64,000 nucleotides of DNA, taken from Xanthomarina sp. F2636L (GTDB lineage: Bacteria > Bacteroidota > Bacteroidia > Flavobacteriales > Flavobacteriaceae). Below, in pieces: positions 1 to 8,584 of the stretch; the stretch's first letter is position 1, and every line of letters begins with the position of its first letter. The stretch covers positions 62,001 through 126,000 of the forward strand of contig NZ_JAPMLM010000061.1 in NCBI RefSeq assembly GCF_026410195.1, written 5' to 3'. The translations under genes were made by a program, and so were the position numbers. The notes beneath the pieces were generated by a model. It ran no database searches and was not told the origin of the DNA. It was given only the letters and a program-made list of their open reading frames with translations.

Positions 1-427
1 AAAGAATAATAGCTGGGGCATAAATGGTAATTCCAGCTGCCAAACCACGTTGAATAAGGAATAAAATAGCCGTAAGACTTCTAGTTTTTAAATCGAAACG
101 ATTTTCTAGAAATTCATAAGCTGTATAAACTTTTAATTTGTGGTATAAAGGAATAAACACCATGCATATAATAATCATAGCTATTGGAAGTCCGAAATAA
201 AACTGTACAAATCCCATCCCGGAATGGAAAGCTTGTCCAGGAGTAGACAAAAAAGTAATGGCACTAGCTTGAGTTGCCATCACAGATAGACCTATCGTCC
301 ACCATTTCGATTGACTGCCCCCTCGAACATAGTCTTCCACATTTTTACTGCCTCGAGTTTTCCATGTTCCGTAACCTACAATTGTGGCAAGAGTTCCAAT
401 TAAAACAATCCAGTCTAATGTTTGCAT
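1..427 (-). CDS. Sodium:solute symporter (SSS family), N-terminal part, cut by window edge
   Basis: Reading the minus strand from the ATG at 427-425 gives an open frame to the left edge (about 142 residues). It begins MQTLDWIVLIGTL and contains GSQSKWWTIGLSVMATQAS and an FLSTPGQAF segment, which is the N-terminal pattern of sodium:solute symporters (several membrane helices, conserved small-residue helix 1 and the TPG segment). It should be an inner-membrane Na+-coupled uptake system; the substrate cannot be told. It lies downstream of a 31-codon gene whose TAA is one base before this ATG, and of a secreted PIG-L deacetylase on the same strand. Transport of a product released by that deacetylase is possible but is inference. 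Confidence 0.85.
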   Translation of the reverse strand, partial: MQTLDWIVLIGTLATIVGYGTWKTRGSKNVEDYVRGGSQSKWWTIGLSVMATQASAITFLSTPGQAFHSGMGFVQFYFGLPIAMIIICMVFIPLYHKLKVYTAYEFLENRFDLKTRSLTAILFLIQRGLAAGITIYAPAIIL

Positions 428-428
428 A

Positions 429-524
429 TTAAAAAGCTTTGGAGATAAAATAAAAGATAACAATATAAATAGCATTTGCTATTAACACTAAGGTGTACAT
501 GTTACTCCATTTGTATTTTTTCAT
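429..524 (-). CDS. 31-residue single-helix membrane microprotein upstream of the symporter
   Basis: A short open frame starts at ATG 524-522 and stops with TAA at 431-429. The peptide starts MKKYKWSNMYTLVLIANAIY and ends YFISKAF: a basic N-terminus followed by one hydrophobic stretch of about 20 residues. The stop is separated by one base from the ATG of the symporter (TAATATG), so the two are very likely translationally coupled. Small accessory membrane proteins next to SSS transporters are known in other bacteria (DUF4212 and DUF3311 types), but this one is shorter and I do not recognise its family. Calling it coding rests on hydrophobicity and tight coupling only. Confidence 0.5.
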   Translation of the reverse strand: MKKYKWSNMYTLVLIANAIYIVIFYFISKAF

Positions 525-628
525 GTGTTTTAATTAATTGGCTTTTTTAAAAGATTATTTGATATTTCATAATCTTAAAAATAAAGCTGATTGAATTACA
601 GATTATCATTCTTCTACAAGTTCATGGT

Positions 629-3118
629 TTATTTTCCAATACTCAACATATTGGCAAATAACCTATAAGCTCCTGGAACGCCTTCAGGAAACTCTCTAAA
701 GAAACTCAATCCGGTATAAATATAATAGCCTTTTCCGTATCTTGCTACTAACAGGCTTCCTTTTTTAGCCGATTCACCTTTGTCGTGCATAGATAAAATT
801 GAGGTGAATTCTTTGTCCCATTTGTCTGGGAAATACAAGCCTCGCTCTTGGGTCCAGCCATTAAAATCTTCTTGGGTTATTTTATTTGGAGTGTTTAGAA
901 CGGGATGTTTAGGTTCTAAAAACTTCACTTCGGCGTACTCATCAGTCACACGGTCTTTAGAAAGCTCTAAATTGTATGGTGCTATGGCATCTACTTTTAA
1001 TTGGTGATTGGTATTGTATTGCACAATCATATTTCCACCATTTGCAACAAAATCGAATAATTGTTGCTGCTTAAATTTGATGGTCTCCAAGATGTTATAA
1101 GCTCTAATGCCAACAACAACAGCATCGAACTGACTGAGAATTTCAGGATTGATATCTTCAGGTTTTAATAACGTGACTTTGTAACCAATTTGCTCTAAAC
1201 TTTCAGGAACTACATCTCCAGCGCCAACGATATATCCTATATTTTCACCTTTTTTCTGAATATCTAAACGTACAATTTTACTTTCGGAAGGAAGTAACAC
1301 GGTTTGATATGGAATATGATCGTAATCTATTTCTATCAATTCTTTGGAATATGTTTTTTCATTTACAGCCATCACAGGAACTAAGGGACCTTCATGTTGA
1401 TTTTCTAGAGGTGTAACACGAAATATAAATGTTTTTTCTTCACCTTTATTCGGAATTTGTACCTCTTGATTTTCTGGTGTCACCAACCATTCTTTAGGGT
1501 AATTTAAACTTAAAACACCATTTAATCCATCCCGACCAGCTTTTACAATAACAGGAATATCTTTGGCTAGACTATTCTCAAAAATGATTACTTTTTCTGA
1601 AATTCTTACGGAAGCTTCAGGGATAATTTCGAAAGGTTTATATACTTCTCCTTTAACAGGATCGTTGGTTTTATAAATTACGGGTTTAGTAAATGTAATG
1701 GCAGTATTGTTAAAAATCAATTCAAAAGACACATTAAAAACTCTTGGAGTTTCTGGTTTTCCTATTAAAGATTCGTCGGGCACCTGATACATACCTAAAG
1801 TGCCTTTTTCGGTTAACCAATAAGGTGTTGTAGGTTTTTGATTGCTAGGGATGTCTAAAACTTCGTGAAAATCGAAGCTAATATTTTCTTTTAGAGCTAT
1901 TTGCTTAGAAATACGCGTGTTGTTGCATGTCATGGTTCCCAATGTAATAGGAAAAGAACTTCTATTGATGGTTTCAATATTTAATTTTACAGTTTCTCCA
2001 GGAGTTGCTTGACTGGTATTAGAAGCGGCTTCCAAATACAATCCAGCACATCCATAAATAATATCTTTAATTTCCTCGGTTTTATAAGTTCTCCAATGAG
2101 AATCTTCTAATTTTTGAATTAACTGATAGGCTTTAAGCAATTCTGGAATAGAGGCAGACGGATTGGTAAAATCATAATTTTCTTCTACTTTTTGCAGTAT
2201 GCTTCCAATAGCTTGGCCTCCTTTTACGCGATTCCATGTGGTATCAATACCTTCAAAAAGATTGGTTTGATCTTCTGGCATCTCTCCCTTAATCAATTCA
2301 ATGTATTCCATTAGTGAGCCACGAGTTCCTGTGTTTCCAAAACCTTGAGATTTATGCTGACTTCTACTTAAAGCGGCAATTTCTGGATTGCTGAATCCAA
2401 AGGAAGGATAGAAAGTACCTAAATCAAATTCCAATAAGCTACTTTTATCGGCTTTTTCAAATTTTTCCTGACTGCCATAAAACCACCAGGAGGTATTAAA
2501 AAACAAACGTTTTGGTTGCCATAGGCTTGTATTGTTTAATTGGTTTGGATAAGACATTTTATCGTTAGTGATATCGAAAGCTTCAATGCTTAACATAGCA
2601 GAACTGGTGTGATGTCCATGTGTTTTTCCCGGACTTCTATGATCGAAACGATTGATAATAATATCTGGTTGAAATTGACGGATGGCCAAAACCACATCGC
2701 TTAAAACTTCTTCTTTGTTCCAGATTTCAAGGGTTTCGTCTGGGTGTTTAGAGTAACCAAAATCGTTAGCACGAGTAAAGAGTTGCTCACCACCATCAAT
2801 TTGTCTGGCAGTTAATAATTCTTGGGTCCTTATTACTCCCAGAAGTTCTCTAATTTCTGGACCAATTAAATTTTGGCCACCATCGCCACGTGTTAAAGAC
2901 AGATAAGCTGTTCTAGCTTTAACATGGTTAGACATATAAGATATTAGCCGAGTATTTTCGTCGTCCGGATGTGCAGCTACATATAGAACAGAACCTAAGA
3001 AATTAAGTTTTTTAATGGACTCGTAAATTTCGGAAGCATTCGGTTTTTTTGGTGCTTGAGAGAATATATTTAAGCTTGAGAATAAGGTTATAATTACAAC
3101 AAGTAATAATCTTTGCAT
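629..3118 (-). CDS. Secreted PIG-L (LmbE) family deacetylase, 829 residues
   Basis: The N-terminus from the ATG at 3118-3116 is a clear signal peptide (MQRLLLVVIITLFSSLNIFS, then QAPKKP). The LmbE/PIG-L metal motif AHPDDE is at residues 49-54, and histidines typical of the family follow (GKTHGHHTS). The family hydrolyses N-acetyl groups from GlcNAc-type substrates using zinc. About 550 further residues form beta-rich domains and a C-terminal ThuA/glutamine-amidotransferase-like segment (DAVVVGIRAYN). The frame stays open 15 codons further upstream to 3163, but that extension runs into the terminator hairpin of corA, so the later start is preferred. Likely periplasmic or surface; substrate unknown. 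Confidence 0.85.
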   Translation of the reverse strand: MQRLLLVVIITLFSSLNIFSQAPKKPNASEIYESIKKLNFLGSVLYVAAHPDDENTRLISYMSNHVKARTAYLSLTRGDGGQNLIGPEIRELLGVIRTQELLTARQIDGGEQLFTRANDFGYSKHPDETLEIWNKEEVLSDVVLAIRQFQPDIIINRFDHRSPGKTHGHHTSSAMLSIEAFDITNDKMSYPNQLNNTSLWQPKRLFFNTSWWFYGSQEKFEKADKSSLLEFDLGTFYPSFGFSNPEIAALSRSQHKSQGFGNTGTRGSLMEYIELIKGEMPEDQTNLFEGIDTTWNRVKGGQAIGSILQKVEENYDFTNPSASIPELLKAYQLIQKLEDSHWRTYKTEEIKDIIYGCAGLYLEAASNTSQATPGETVKLNIETINRSSFPITLGTMTCNNTRISKQIALKENISFDFHEVLDIPSNQKPTTPYWLTEKGTLGMYQVPDESLIGKPETPRVFNVSFELIFNNTAITFTKPVIYKTNDPVKGEVYKPFEIIPEASVRISEKVIIFENSLAKDIPVIVKAGRDGLNGVLSLNYPKEWLVTPENQEVQIPNKGEEKTFIFRVTPLENQHEGPLVPVMAVNEKTYSKELIEIDYDHIPYQTVLLPSESKIVRLDIQKKGENIGYIVGAGDVVPESLEQIGYKVTLLKPEDINPEILSQFDAVVVGIRAYNILETIKFKQQQLFDFVANGGNMIVQYNTNHQLKVDAIAPYNLELSKDRVTDEYAEVKFLEPKHPVLNTPNKITQEDFNGWTQERGLYFPDKWDKEFTSILSMHDKGESAKKGSLLVARYGKGYYIYTGLSFFREFPEGVPGAYRLFANMLSIGK

Positions 3119-3152
3119 GGTGGGTTTTTTAGATAGCGATAAATATAAAAAG

Positions 3153-3177
3153 AAAACCCGCAAGCTTGCAGGTTTTT
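3153..3177 (-). terminator. Rho-independent terminator after corA
   Basis: The central palindrome GCAAGCTTGC (3160-3169) is flanked by AAAACCC and AGGTTTT, giving a stem with one mismatch and a T-rich tract on the minus strand. It lies about 130 bases beyond the corA stop and just ahead of the deacetylase start. Confidence 0.7.
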
Positions 3178-3310
3178 ATGTTTCTTTAACGTTTTAAGGA
3201 GCTTTCTCATGCTCTAAAAGTTCTGGAGCTAGAAGCTTGATTTGTTTAGCAGTATTTTTTGTTTTAAAACAAATAACTAGAAGTCTTATAAAATATGGGT
3301 TGATTATATT

Positions 3311-4378
3311 TTAAAGCCATTTTTTCTTTTTGAAATAAAAAATCATTCCTAGGAAAATTAAGACCATAACAACCCAAAGAATATAATAACTGTATTTATA
3401 GTGGAGTTCAGGTATGTTGTCGAAATTCATTCCATAAATACCAGCTATAAAAGTTAAAGGAATAAAAATAGAAGCCATAATAGTAAGAACTTTCATGACT
3501 TCGTTCATTTTATTACTTATGGTTGTCATGTACATATCCATTAAACTCCAAATCATTTCTCTATAAATATCGATAGAATCAGACAGTTGAATAACGTGGT
3601 CATAAATATCTCCATAATATTGTATGGAATTGGGATTAATTAAAGTGTGTTCGTTTTTTTCTATGCGACTAATAATTTCCCGAATCGGGAAGATGCTACG
3701 ACGTACTTTTAGCACTTCTTTTTTAAGGCTTAAAACTTGTTGACTTAGGTCGTCTTTAATCTCGCCATTAAATAGCAGATCTTCTAAATCTTCAATTTTA
3801 TTCCCCATAGTTTCGCTTACTATGTAGTAATGATCAACTATAGCATCAATTAAAGCATACAATAAATAGTCTGCTCCAAGAGTTCTAATTCTGCCGTTTT
3901 CTAATCGAAGTCGTTCTCTAACATTGTCAAAAACATCTCCTTCAATTTCTTGAAAAGTTAATACGTAATTGGCACCTAATACAAGACTTATTTGCTCTAT
4001 TTTAATGTTTTCATTTTCGTCATAATACAGCATTTTAAGAACGACAAAAATATAATCGTCGTAGACATCAATTTTAGGTCTTTGAGACGTATTAGCTATA
4101 TCAGCTAAAATTAAAGGATGCAGATTGTAGTGTTTTCCAACCTTTTCAATGTCTTTTATATGATTGAGACCGTTAATGTTTATCCAAGAAACAGATTCTG
4201 TTTGTTTAAAATTAAAGGCGTCTTCAACCGATTTTAGCTCTAATTCGTTTATAAAATTTGGGCCATAATCAAAAGCATTTATAAAAAGTTTTTCTGTAGG
4301 GTTTTCTCCAGTATAAACTATAGATCCTGGAGATTGCTTAATATGTTTTTTGTACTTATTGGTTCTTTTCTTTGTCAT
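3311..4378 (-). CDS. corA: CorA family magnesium/cobalt transporter
   Basis: The 355-residue product has the CorA layout: a long soluble acidic/helical N-terminal domain and two C-terminal membrane helices. The signature Gly-Met-Asn is at residues 316-318 (IAGIYGMNFDN) after the first helix, and the tail is basic (KKKKWL). CorA forms pentameric Mg2+ (Co2+, Ni2+) channels in the inner membrane. The length is usual for the family. The ATG at 4378-4376 is the natural start. A single-gene unit is likely, because a terminator follows at 3153-3177. Confidence 0.93.
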   Translation of the reverse strand: MTKKRTNKYKKHIKQSPGSIVYTGENPTEKLFINAFDYGPNFINELELKSVEDAFNFKQTESVSWININGLNHIKDIEKVGKHYNLHPLILADIANTSQRPKIDVYDDYIFVVLKMLYYDENENIKIEQISLVLGANYVLTFQEIEGDVFDNVRERLRLENGRIRTLGADYLLYALIDAIVDHYYIVSETMGNKIEDLEDLLFNGEIKDDLSQQVLSLKKEVLKVRRSIFPIREIISRIEKNEHTLINPNSIQYYGDIYDHVIQLSDSIDIYREMIWSLMDMYMTTISNKMNEVMKVLTIMASIFIPLTFIAGIYGMNFDNIPELHYKYSYYILWVVMVLIFLGMIFYFKKKKWL

Positions 4379-4412
4379 AAAATATGAATGATACTATAAA
4401 TATATGGATTAT

Positions 4413-4946
4413 TTATATAGCATCAGGACCTTCGCCTATGGCATCTTTTTTTATTAAAGTGACTGCTTTTTGTAGCATGAGGTTATTAGGATAAGTTACC
4501 AAGTCGCCATTATCTAATCTTAAATGTAGTTGAAAGGCTCGAATATCTTCAATAATACCTTCTAAAGGAAAATCTTTATCATGAATTTGAATTTTGTCTC
4601 CAACTTTATAGGGGAAAGAAAAAAACATGATGACTCCAGAGGTTATATTGCTTAAAATGGACCAAATAGCAAATAATGCAATTCCGATAACTGCAAATAC
4701 AGATGAAAATACTAGCGCTAAATCTTTTAATTGAGCTCCAAAAATAAAGGTCTCTATTAAAAGAGCTATTAAAATTAAAGTTACAGTTGAATATCTACTA
4801 ATTAAATGAATACGTGCATCGTTAATACCTGTTTTCTTACCTAATTTATAGATTAATTTTCTTGCGATGGCTCTAACAATAAAGAGGAATAATATGATAA
4901 ACAAACTTGCAATAAGTTCGGTTTGATAGGTTTGAAAAAATGTCAT
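4413..4946 (-). CDS. Small MscS-type mechanosensitive channel protein
   Basis: The protein is about 177 residues from ATG 4946-4944. Two to three N-terminal membrane helices are followed by an MscS pore helix region (SILSNITSGVIMFF) and the beta domain (FPYKVGDKIQIHDKDFPLEGIIEDI, shown here only as landmarks; followed by LRLDNGDLVTYPNN). It lacks the large C-terminal cage of E. coli MscS and stops soon after the beta domain. The frame is open to a TTG at 4970, but that codon lies inside a TATCTTTG -7 element, so the ATG is preferred. Probable role: pressure-release channel of the inner membrane. Confidence 0.82.
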   Translation of the reverse strand: MTFFQTYQTELIASLFIILFLFIVRAIARKLIYKLGKKTGINDARIHLISRYSTVTLILIALLIETFIFGAQLKDLALVFSSVFAVIGIALFAIWSILSNITSGVIMFFSFPYKVGDKIQIHDKDFPLEGIIEDIRAFQLHLRLDNGDLVTYPNNLMLQKAVTLIKKDAIGEGPDAI

Positions 4947-4967
4947 TTTATAAATAAATTTGTAGCA

Positions 4968-4975
4968 CAAAGATA
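4968..4975 (-). promoter_or_regulatory. -7 promoter element TATCTTTG of the MscS-type gene
   Basis: On the minus strand these bases read TATCTTTG, an exact match to the Bacteroidota -7 consensus TAnnTTTG, about 22 bases ahead of the chosen ATG. This decides against the upstream TTG start. Confidence 0.55.
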
Positions 4976-5014
4976 GAATAGAAATTAAGATTTATGTGGC
5001 TTCTTAAGTTATAT

Positions 5015-5605
5015 TTAAGAAGAAATCAGACTGTTTAAAGTTAGGTAAACAAGATGGGTTGGTAAACCGACTACGTTAAAATATGATCCTTCAATTTTTG
5101 TAATTCCTATTTGTCCAATCCATTCCTGAATACCATAAGCTCCAGCTTTATCAAAGGGTTTGCAGGTTTCTATGTAGTAATTAATTTCGGTATCACTTAA
5201 TTCTTTAAAAGTAACTTTGGTAATAGCATTCACCGTTTTTTGGTGTTTGTTAGTTGTAAAACAAACCGAAGTAATCACTTCATGCGTGGCATGACTTAAA
5301 GATTTAATCATCTGGAACGCATCGGCTTTATTTTTTGGTTTACCTAATGCTTGTTTATTGTGCCAAACTATGGTGTCGCTAGTTATTAGGATGTCATTTT
5401 TATTTAATTCACCTTCAAAAGGAAGTGCTTTTAATTGCGCTAAATAATCTGAAATTTCAAAATGTTTTAAGCGAGTAGGAAATTCTTCCTTTATGGGTTT
5501 TAAACGAATTTCAAAATCCAAACCTAAATCTGCAAAAAATTGTTGTCTTCTAGGGGAGCCTGAAGCTAAAATAAGATGGTATTTTTTCAATTTTTCGTTT
5601 AGCAT
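5015..5605 (-). CDS. maf: Maf family nucleotide pyrophosphatase
   Basis: The 196-residue protein opens with the Maf signature LILASGSPRR at residues 11-20. The downstream landmarks SDTIVWHN, LGKPKN, FDKAGAYGIQ and VVGLPT all fit the Maf/HAM1-like fold. Maf proteins hydrolyse dTTP, UTP and modified nucleotides to monophosphates (house-cleaning in the cytoplasm) and are linked to septum formation. Its ATG overlaps the stop of the upstream UbiA-family gene by one base (TAATG), so the two are coupled. Length is normal. Confidence 0.93.
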   Translation of the reverse strand: MLNEKLKKYHLILASGSPRRQQFFADLGLDFEIRLKPIKEEFPTRLKHFEISDYLAQLKALPFEGELNKNDILITSDTIVWHNKQALGKPKNKADAFQMIKSLSHATHEVITSVCFTTNKHQKTVNAITKVTFKELSDTEINYYIETCKPFDKAGAYGIQEWIGQIGITKIEGSYFNVVGLPTHLVYLTLNSLISS

Positions 5606-6576
5606 TACCCTAATAAAACAAATTGATAAAGTGCCATTGAAAGTATGCCAATAAGCATAACCAGTTTAAGCAAATTACTAATAAGACGAAGCTCTTTTTT
5701 AGTTTCTGCTGTGTATGATTTAATACAGATGTAAATTAATGGAGCCATTATAAAGGTTAAAAAGTAAGCAACAACCAAGAGTTGTGAATATAAAAAAGTA
5801 ATGATGTAGTAAACCACACCAAACAACAGCATTATAGAGAGTGCAAAAACCACTTTTATAGCTCTATTTCTACCAAATGCTATAGGTAAGGTATTAAAAC
5901 CAGCTTTGTATTCTCCGTCAATATCTTCAATGTCCTTGACTATTTCTCTAATAAAATTAATCACGAAGGCAAAAACAGCATAGTCTAAAATTATTTTAAA
6001 AAAGGTAATTTGCGTTTCTTGATTTTCTGGGGTTATTGCTGGAAGTAAATCGAACAAACCAACAATAATAAGGCTTAAAGCTACTAGTATCGATATGACA
6101 AAATTTCCAACAAGTAGCATTTGTTTTAGATAAGTTGCATAGATATATAACAATGCTGAAATAATAACAAATAAGGCAAAGAAGCCATTTTTACCAATTA
6201 GATTAGAAAGATAAAAACCTATTAATACACCAGCAATATTAAAGGTGATAAATAAAGTGTTAGCAGTTTTTTCTGAAATACTATTTCCAACAATCACTCT
6301 TTCAGGTCTGTTAACCTTGTCAATTTCAATATCGTAAATGTCGTTTATAATATATCCAGCGGCTGCTAAACAAAGAGTCGCTAATACTAGTAAGGTAAAC
6401 CCAAAGAAACTTAAAGTCACACTTAAATTAACAGTACCTAGAAAAGGCTCAAGTAGGGTGTATTTTATTAAATATTGAACCAACGCAATTAAGAGTAGGT
6501 TTTTCCACCGGATAAGGTTTAAAAAATTCACAGTTTTAAATGCTTTTTTTAAAGGAGGATTGTTATCTGTTATCAA
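5605..6576 (-). CDS. UbiA-family prenyltransferase (geranylgeranylglycerol-phosphate synthase-like)
   Basis: This integral membrane protein of about 323 residues has eight to nine predicted helices. The two Asp-rich UbiA motifs are present: NDIYDIEIDKVNRP (residues 78-91) and REIVKDIEDIDGEY in the second half. They bind Mg2+-prenyl diphosphate; the acceptor cannot be deduced. No ATG exists near the front. The frame can start at TTG 6576 or at GTG 6531 (residue 16, just before NFLNLIRWKN), so the exact N-terminus is uncertain. It sits between maf and the KdsC-like gene in one minus-strand operon. Confidence 0.85.
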   Translation of the reverse strand: MITDNNPPLKKAFKTVNFLNLIRWKNLLLIALVQYLIKYTLLEPFLGTVNLSVTLSFFGFTLLVLATLCLAAAGYIINDIYDIEIDKVNRPERVIVGNSISEKTANTLFITFNIAGVLIGFYLSNLIGKNGFFALFVIISALLYIYATYLKQMLLVGNFVISILVALSLIIVGLFDLLPAITPENQETQITFFKIILDYAVFAFVINFIREIVKDIEDIDGEYKAGFNTLPIAFGRNRAIKVVFALSIMLLFGVVYYIITFLYSQLLVVAYFLTFIMAPLIYICIKSYTAETKKELRLISNLLKLVMLIGILSMALYQFVLLG

Positions 6577-6622
6577 AGTCTAATTTATTTCTATGGTTAT
6601 GTTTGTATTTGGAAACTGATTT

Positions 6623-7153
6623 TTAATCGTATTTGGCGTTAAAATTTCCCATCCATTTGCCCTGAACTTTTAAAACTTGTTCTATAATGTCTCTAACAGC
6701 ACCAGTTCCGCCATTTTTATGAGATACATATTTTGAAATGGCTTTAATTTCTTGCACTGCATCCTGAGGGCAACATGGTAAACCCACCAATTTCATCACT
6801 GGAAAATCTGGAATATCGTCTCCCATAAACAATACGTTTTTAAGATCTATTTGATGTTTTTCCAGATATTGGTTTAATTGTTCGATTTTATTGTGAGCTC
6901 CAAGAAATATATCGGTAATCCCTAACCCTTCAAGCCTTAATCTAACACCTTCGTTAGTTCCTCCAGAAATAATACATACATGAAAACCTTTGTCAACAGC
7001 TGTTTTTAAGGCATAACCATCTTTAATGTTCATAGTTCTTAGCATGTCACCTGCAGTTGTTACGGTTATAGTTCCATTTGTTAATACACCGTCTACATCA
7101 AAAATTAGAGTCGTAATTTGTTCTAAATACTCTTTATAGCTTTTATCTTCCAT
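6623..7153 (-). CDS. kdsC: KdsC-like HAD phosphatase (KDO 8-phosphate phosphatase family)
   Basis: The 176-residue protein has HAD motif I FDVDGVLTNG (D19 nucleophile, D21), motif II in IISGG, and motif IV GDDIPD (111-116). It has no cap domain, as expected for tetrameric KdsC phosphatases that make 3-deoxy-D-manno-octulosonate for lipopolysaccharide. The motif GGTGAVRDIIEQVL near the C-terminus matches the family's C-terminal tail that closes neighbouring active sites. The start codon overlaps the end of the upstream DUF2520 gene by 11 bases, indicating coupling. Activity on KDO 8-phosphate rather than a related nonulosonate phosphate is inferred. Confidence 0.88.
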   Translation of the reverse strand: MEDKSYKEYLEQITTLIFDVDGVLTNGTITVTTAGDMLRTMNIKDGYALKTAVDKGFHVCIISGGTNEGVRLRLEGLGITDIFLGAHNKIEQLNQYLEKHQIDLKNVLFMGDDIPDFPVMKLVGLPCCPQDAVQEIKAISKYVSHKNGGTGAVRDIIEQVLKVQGKWMGNFNAKYD

Positions 7154-7901
7154 GGGTTTTTTTTATCGCATTAGTTAACAGCGTGTAAATAGCTTTATGC
7201 TCTTGGTTTTCTAGTTGTTTTAAATGCTTTTTAATGGTTTTCTTATCGTTGCGTTTTGCTGGACCTGTCTGTGCTAAATAAGGCGACAAATTTTGGATTT
7301 TTTTTGCAGTTTCTAAAATTAAGGGTTTTAAAATGTCGAATTCAACACCTTCAGATTCTGTAATTTCATGAGCTACGCGATACAATTGGTTGGTAAAATT
7401 ATTTACAAAAACGGCAGCCAGATGTAGGGACTTTCTTTGTTCGCTATTCACTTTATAATATGCACTTCCTATAGCTTCTGCTAAAGATTTCAACAGAGGA
7501 TAGTCTTTTTTTCCAATAGTTTCAATGCAAATAGGAACATTTTTAAAATCTACTTTCGCTTCTTTAGAAAAAGTTTGAAGCGGATAAAACACGCCTCGTC
7601 TATTTTTTTTGTCTAAATCGTAAAGGCTTACGCTACCAGAAGTATGTACTACCAAGCGTTGTTTAAAAGGCAAAGCTTCAGAAATATTTTGAATGGCATC
7701 GTCGCTAACAGCAATAATATAAATATCGGCTTCTGTTAATTCAGAAAGCTTATCTATAACCGATACTTTGTTTTTAAAAGAGCTTATCTTGCTTAAATCT
7801 CTGCTATACCATTGTTTTACAGAAACTGTTTTAGTTTTTGTAAATACGTTAAATAGGTGAGTAGCAACATTTCCTGCGCCAATGATACTTACTGAAATCA
7901 T
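7143..7901 (-). CDS. Rossmann-fold / DUF2520 family protein
   Basis: The 252-residue protein begins MISVSIIGAGNVATHL, with a GxGxxA/G dinucleotide-binding loop. The middle has VVHTSGSVSLYDL and the C-terminal part is helical (LHLAAVFVNNFTNQLYRVAHEI), the pattern of the F420-dependent-oxidoreductase-like plus DUF2520 two-domain family. The function of the family is not settled. In this window it is the first gene of the DUF2520-kdsC-ubiA-maf operon, and its ATG at 7901-7899 is clear. Confidence 0.85.
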   Translation of the reverse strand: MISVSIIGAGNVATHLFNVFTKTKTVSVKQWYSRDLSKISSFKNKVSVIDKLSELTEADIYIIAVSDDAIQNISEALPFKQRLVVHTSGSVSLYDLDKKNRRGVFYPLQTFSKEAKVDFKNVPICIETIGKKDYPLLKSLAEAIGSAYYKVNSEQRKSLHLAAVFVNNFTNQLYRVAHEITESEGVEFDILKPLILETAKKIQNLSPYLAQTGPAKRNDKKTIKKHLKQLENQEHKAIYTLLTNAIKKTHGR

Positions 7902-7920
7902 GTGTCTAAAATAAGAATAT

Positions 7921-8508
7921 TTAAATAAAAACTTTACGTTGTTTAAGGATTAATTTCTTAGTTTTTTCAAGGTGTTTTATGGTTCTAATTACTGTTTCTA
8001 CACGTAGTCCTGTTAAATCTGAAATTTGTTTTCGGGTTAGTTTTACCTCAAACAAGTCTTCTGTTTTTGCAGAGTCCTTTAAATGATGTAACAAAGTTAA
8101 AATACGATGTTCTGGAGGATGAATTGATAATTCCTTCATGATTTTTGCTTTGTATAGCATCCTGTTACAAAGTAATTTTGTGAATTTTAAATGAATATCG
8201 GGTTGAGCTTTTAGTAAATTCAAAAATACGTTCTTTTTTAAAATATAGACTTCACAATCTGTTAAACACATGGCACTTGCAGGATATGCAAAAGATCCAA
8301 AAAGTGGGGGTTCGCCAAAAGACGTGTTCTTATCAAAAAAACCTTGGGTAAATTCTTTGCCATCTTCAGTAAGATTGAACATTTTTATCTTGCCAGATTT
8401 AAGTTGATAATAGTACTTAGGAATTTCCGTTTCATTAAAAACAATCTCACCTTTTGAAAAGGTTTTCAAAATAGGATTGTAGGTTTCTAGGATGTTAGAT
8501 GGAATCAT
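7921..8508 (-). CDS. Crp/Fnr family transcriptional regulator (first of two)
   Basis: It has an N-terminal cyclic-nucleotide-binding-like beta barrel (FSKGEIVFNETEIPK, SGKIKMFNLTEDGKEF, FGEPPLFG), a long dimer helix and a C-terminal winged helix (LTRKQISDLTGLRVETVIRT). No iron-sulfur cysteine cluster is seen. The frame extends to a TTG at 8538, but that lies within a TATCTTTG -7 element, so the start is placed at ATG 8508-8506 (MIPSNILETY; 195 residues). It is divergent from a small membrane protein and a truncated globin gene, so redox or NO-related control is possible (inference). Confidence 0.85.
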   Translation of the reverse strand: MIPSNILETYNPILKTFSKGEIVFNETEIPKYYYQLKSGKIKMFNLTEDGKEFTQGFFDKNTSFGEPPLFGSFAYPASAMCLTDCEVYILKKNVFLNLLKAQPDIHLKFTKLLCNRMLYKAKIMKELSIHPPEHRILTLLHHLKDSAKTEDLFEVKLTRKQISDLTGLRVETVIRTIKHLEKTKKLILKQRKVFI

Positions 8509-8513
8509 TTGTA

Positions 8514-8543
8514 TATGATTTGAATCATAAAATAACAAAGATA
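8514..8543 (-). promoter_or_regulatory. Promoter and probable operator of the 7.9 kb Crp/Fnr gene
   Basis: Bases 8536-8543 read TATCTTTG on the minus strand, an exact -7 match. Immediately downstream is the perfect inverted repeat TATGATT-N2-AATCATA (8514-8529), which covers the presumed start of transcription. That position would suit autorepression by the encoded dimeric regulator (inference). Confidence 0.5.
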
Positions 8544-8584
8544 AGTTTTAGAATTTTGTAATAAGAATTTTAAACACTAAGAAA

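Noticed and set aside
3119-3163. Longer N-terminus of the PIG-L deacetylase
   Set aside because: It would start inside the corA terminator hairpin and put 15 extra residues before a complete signal peptide.
7921-8538. First Crp/Fnr regulator as binder of the GTAAC operators
   Set aside because: It is distant from the island and has its own different palindrome; the 13.2 kb regulator is nearer and has an adapted recognition helix. Not formally excluded.
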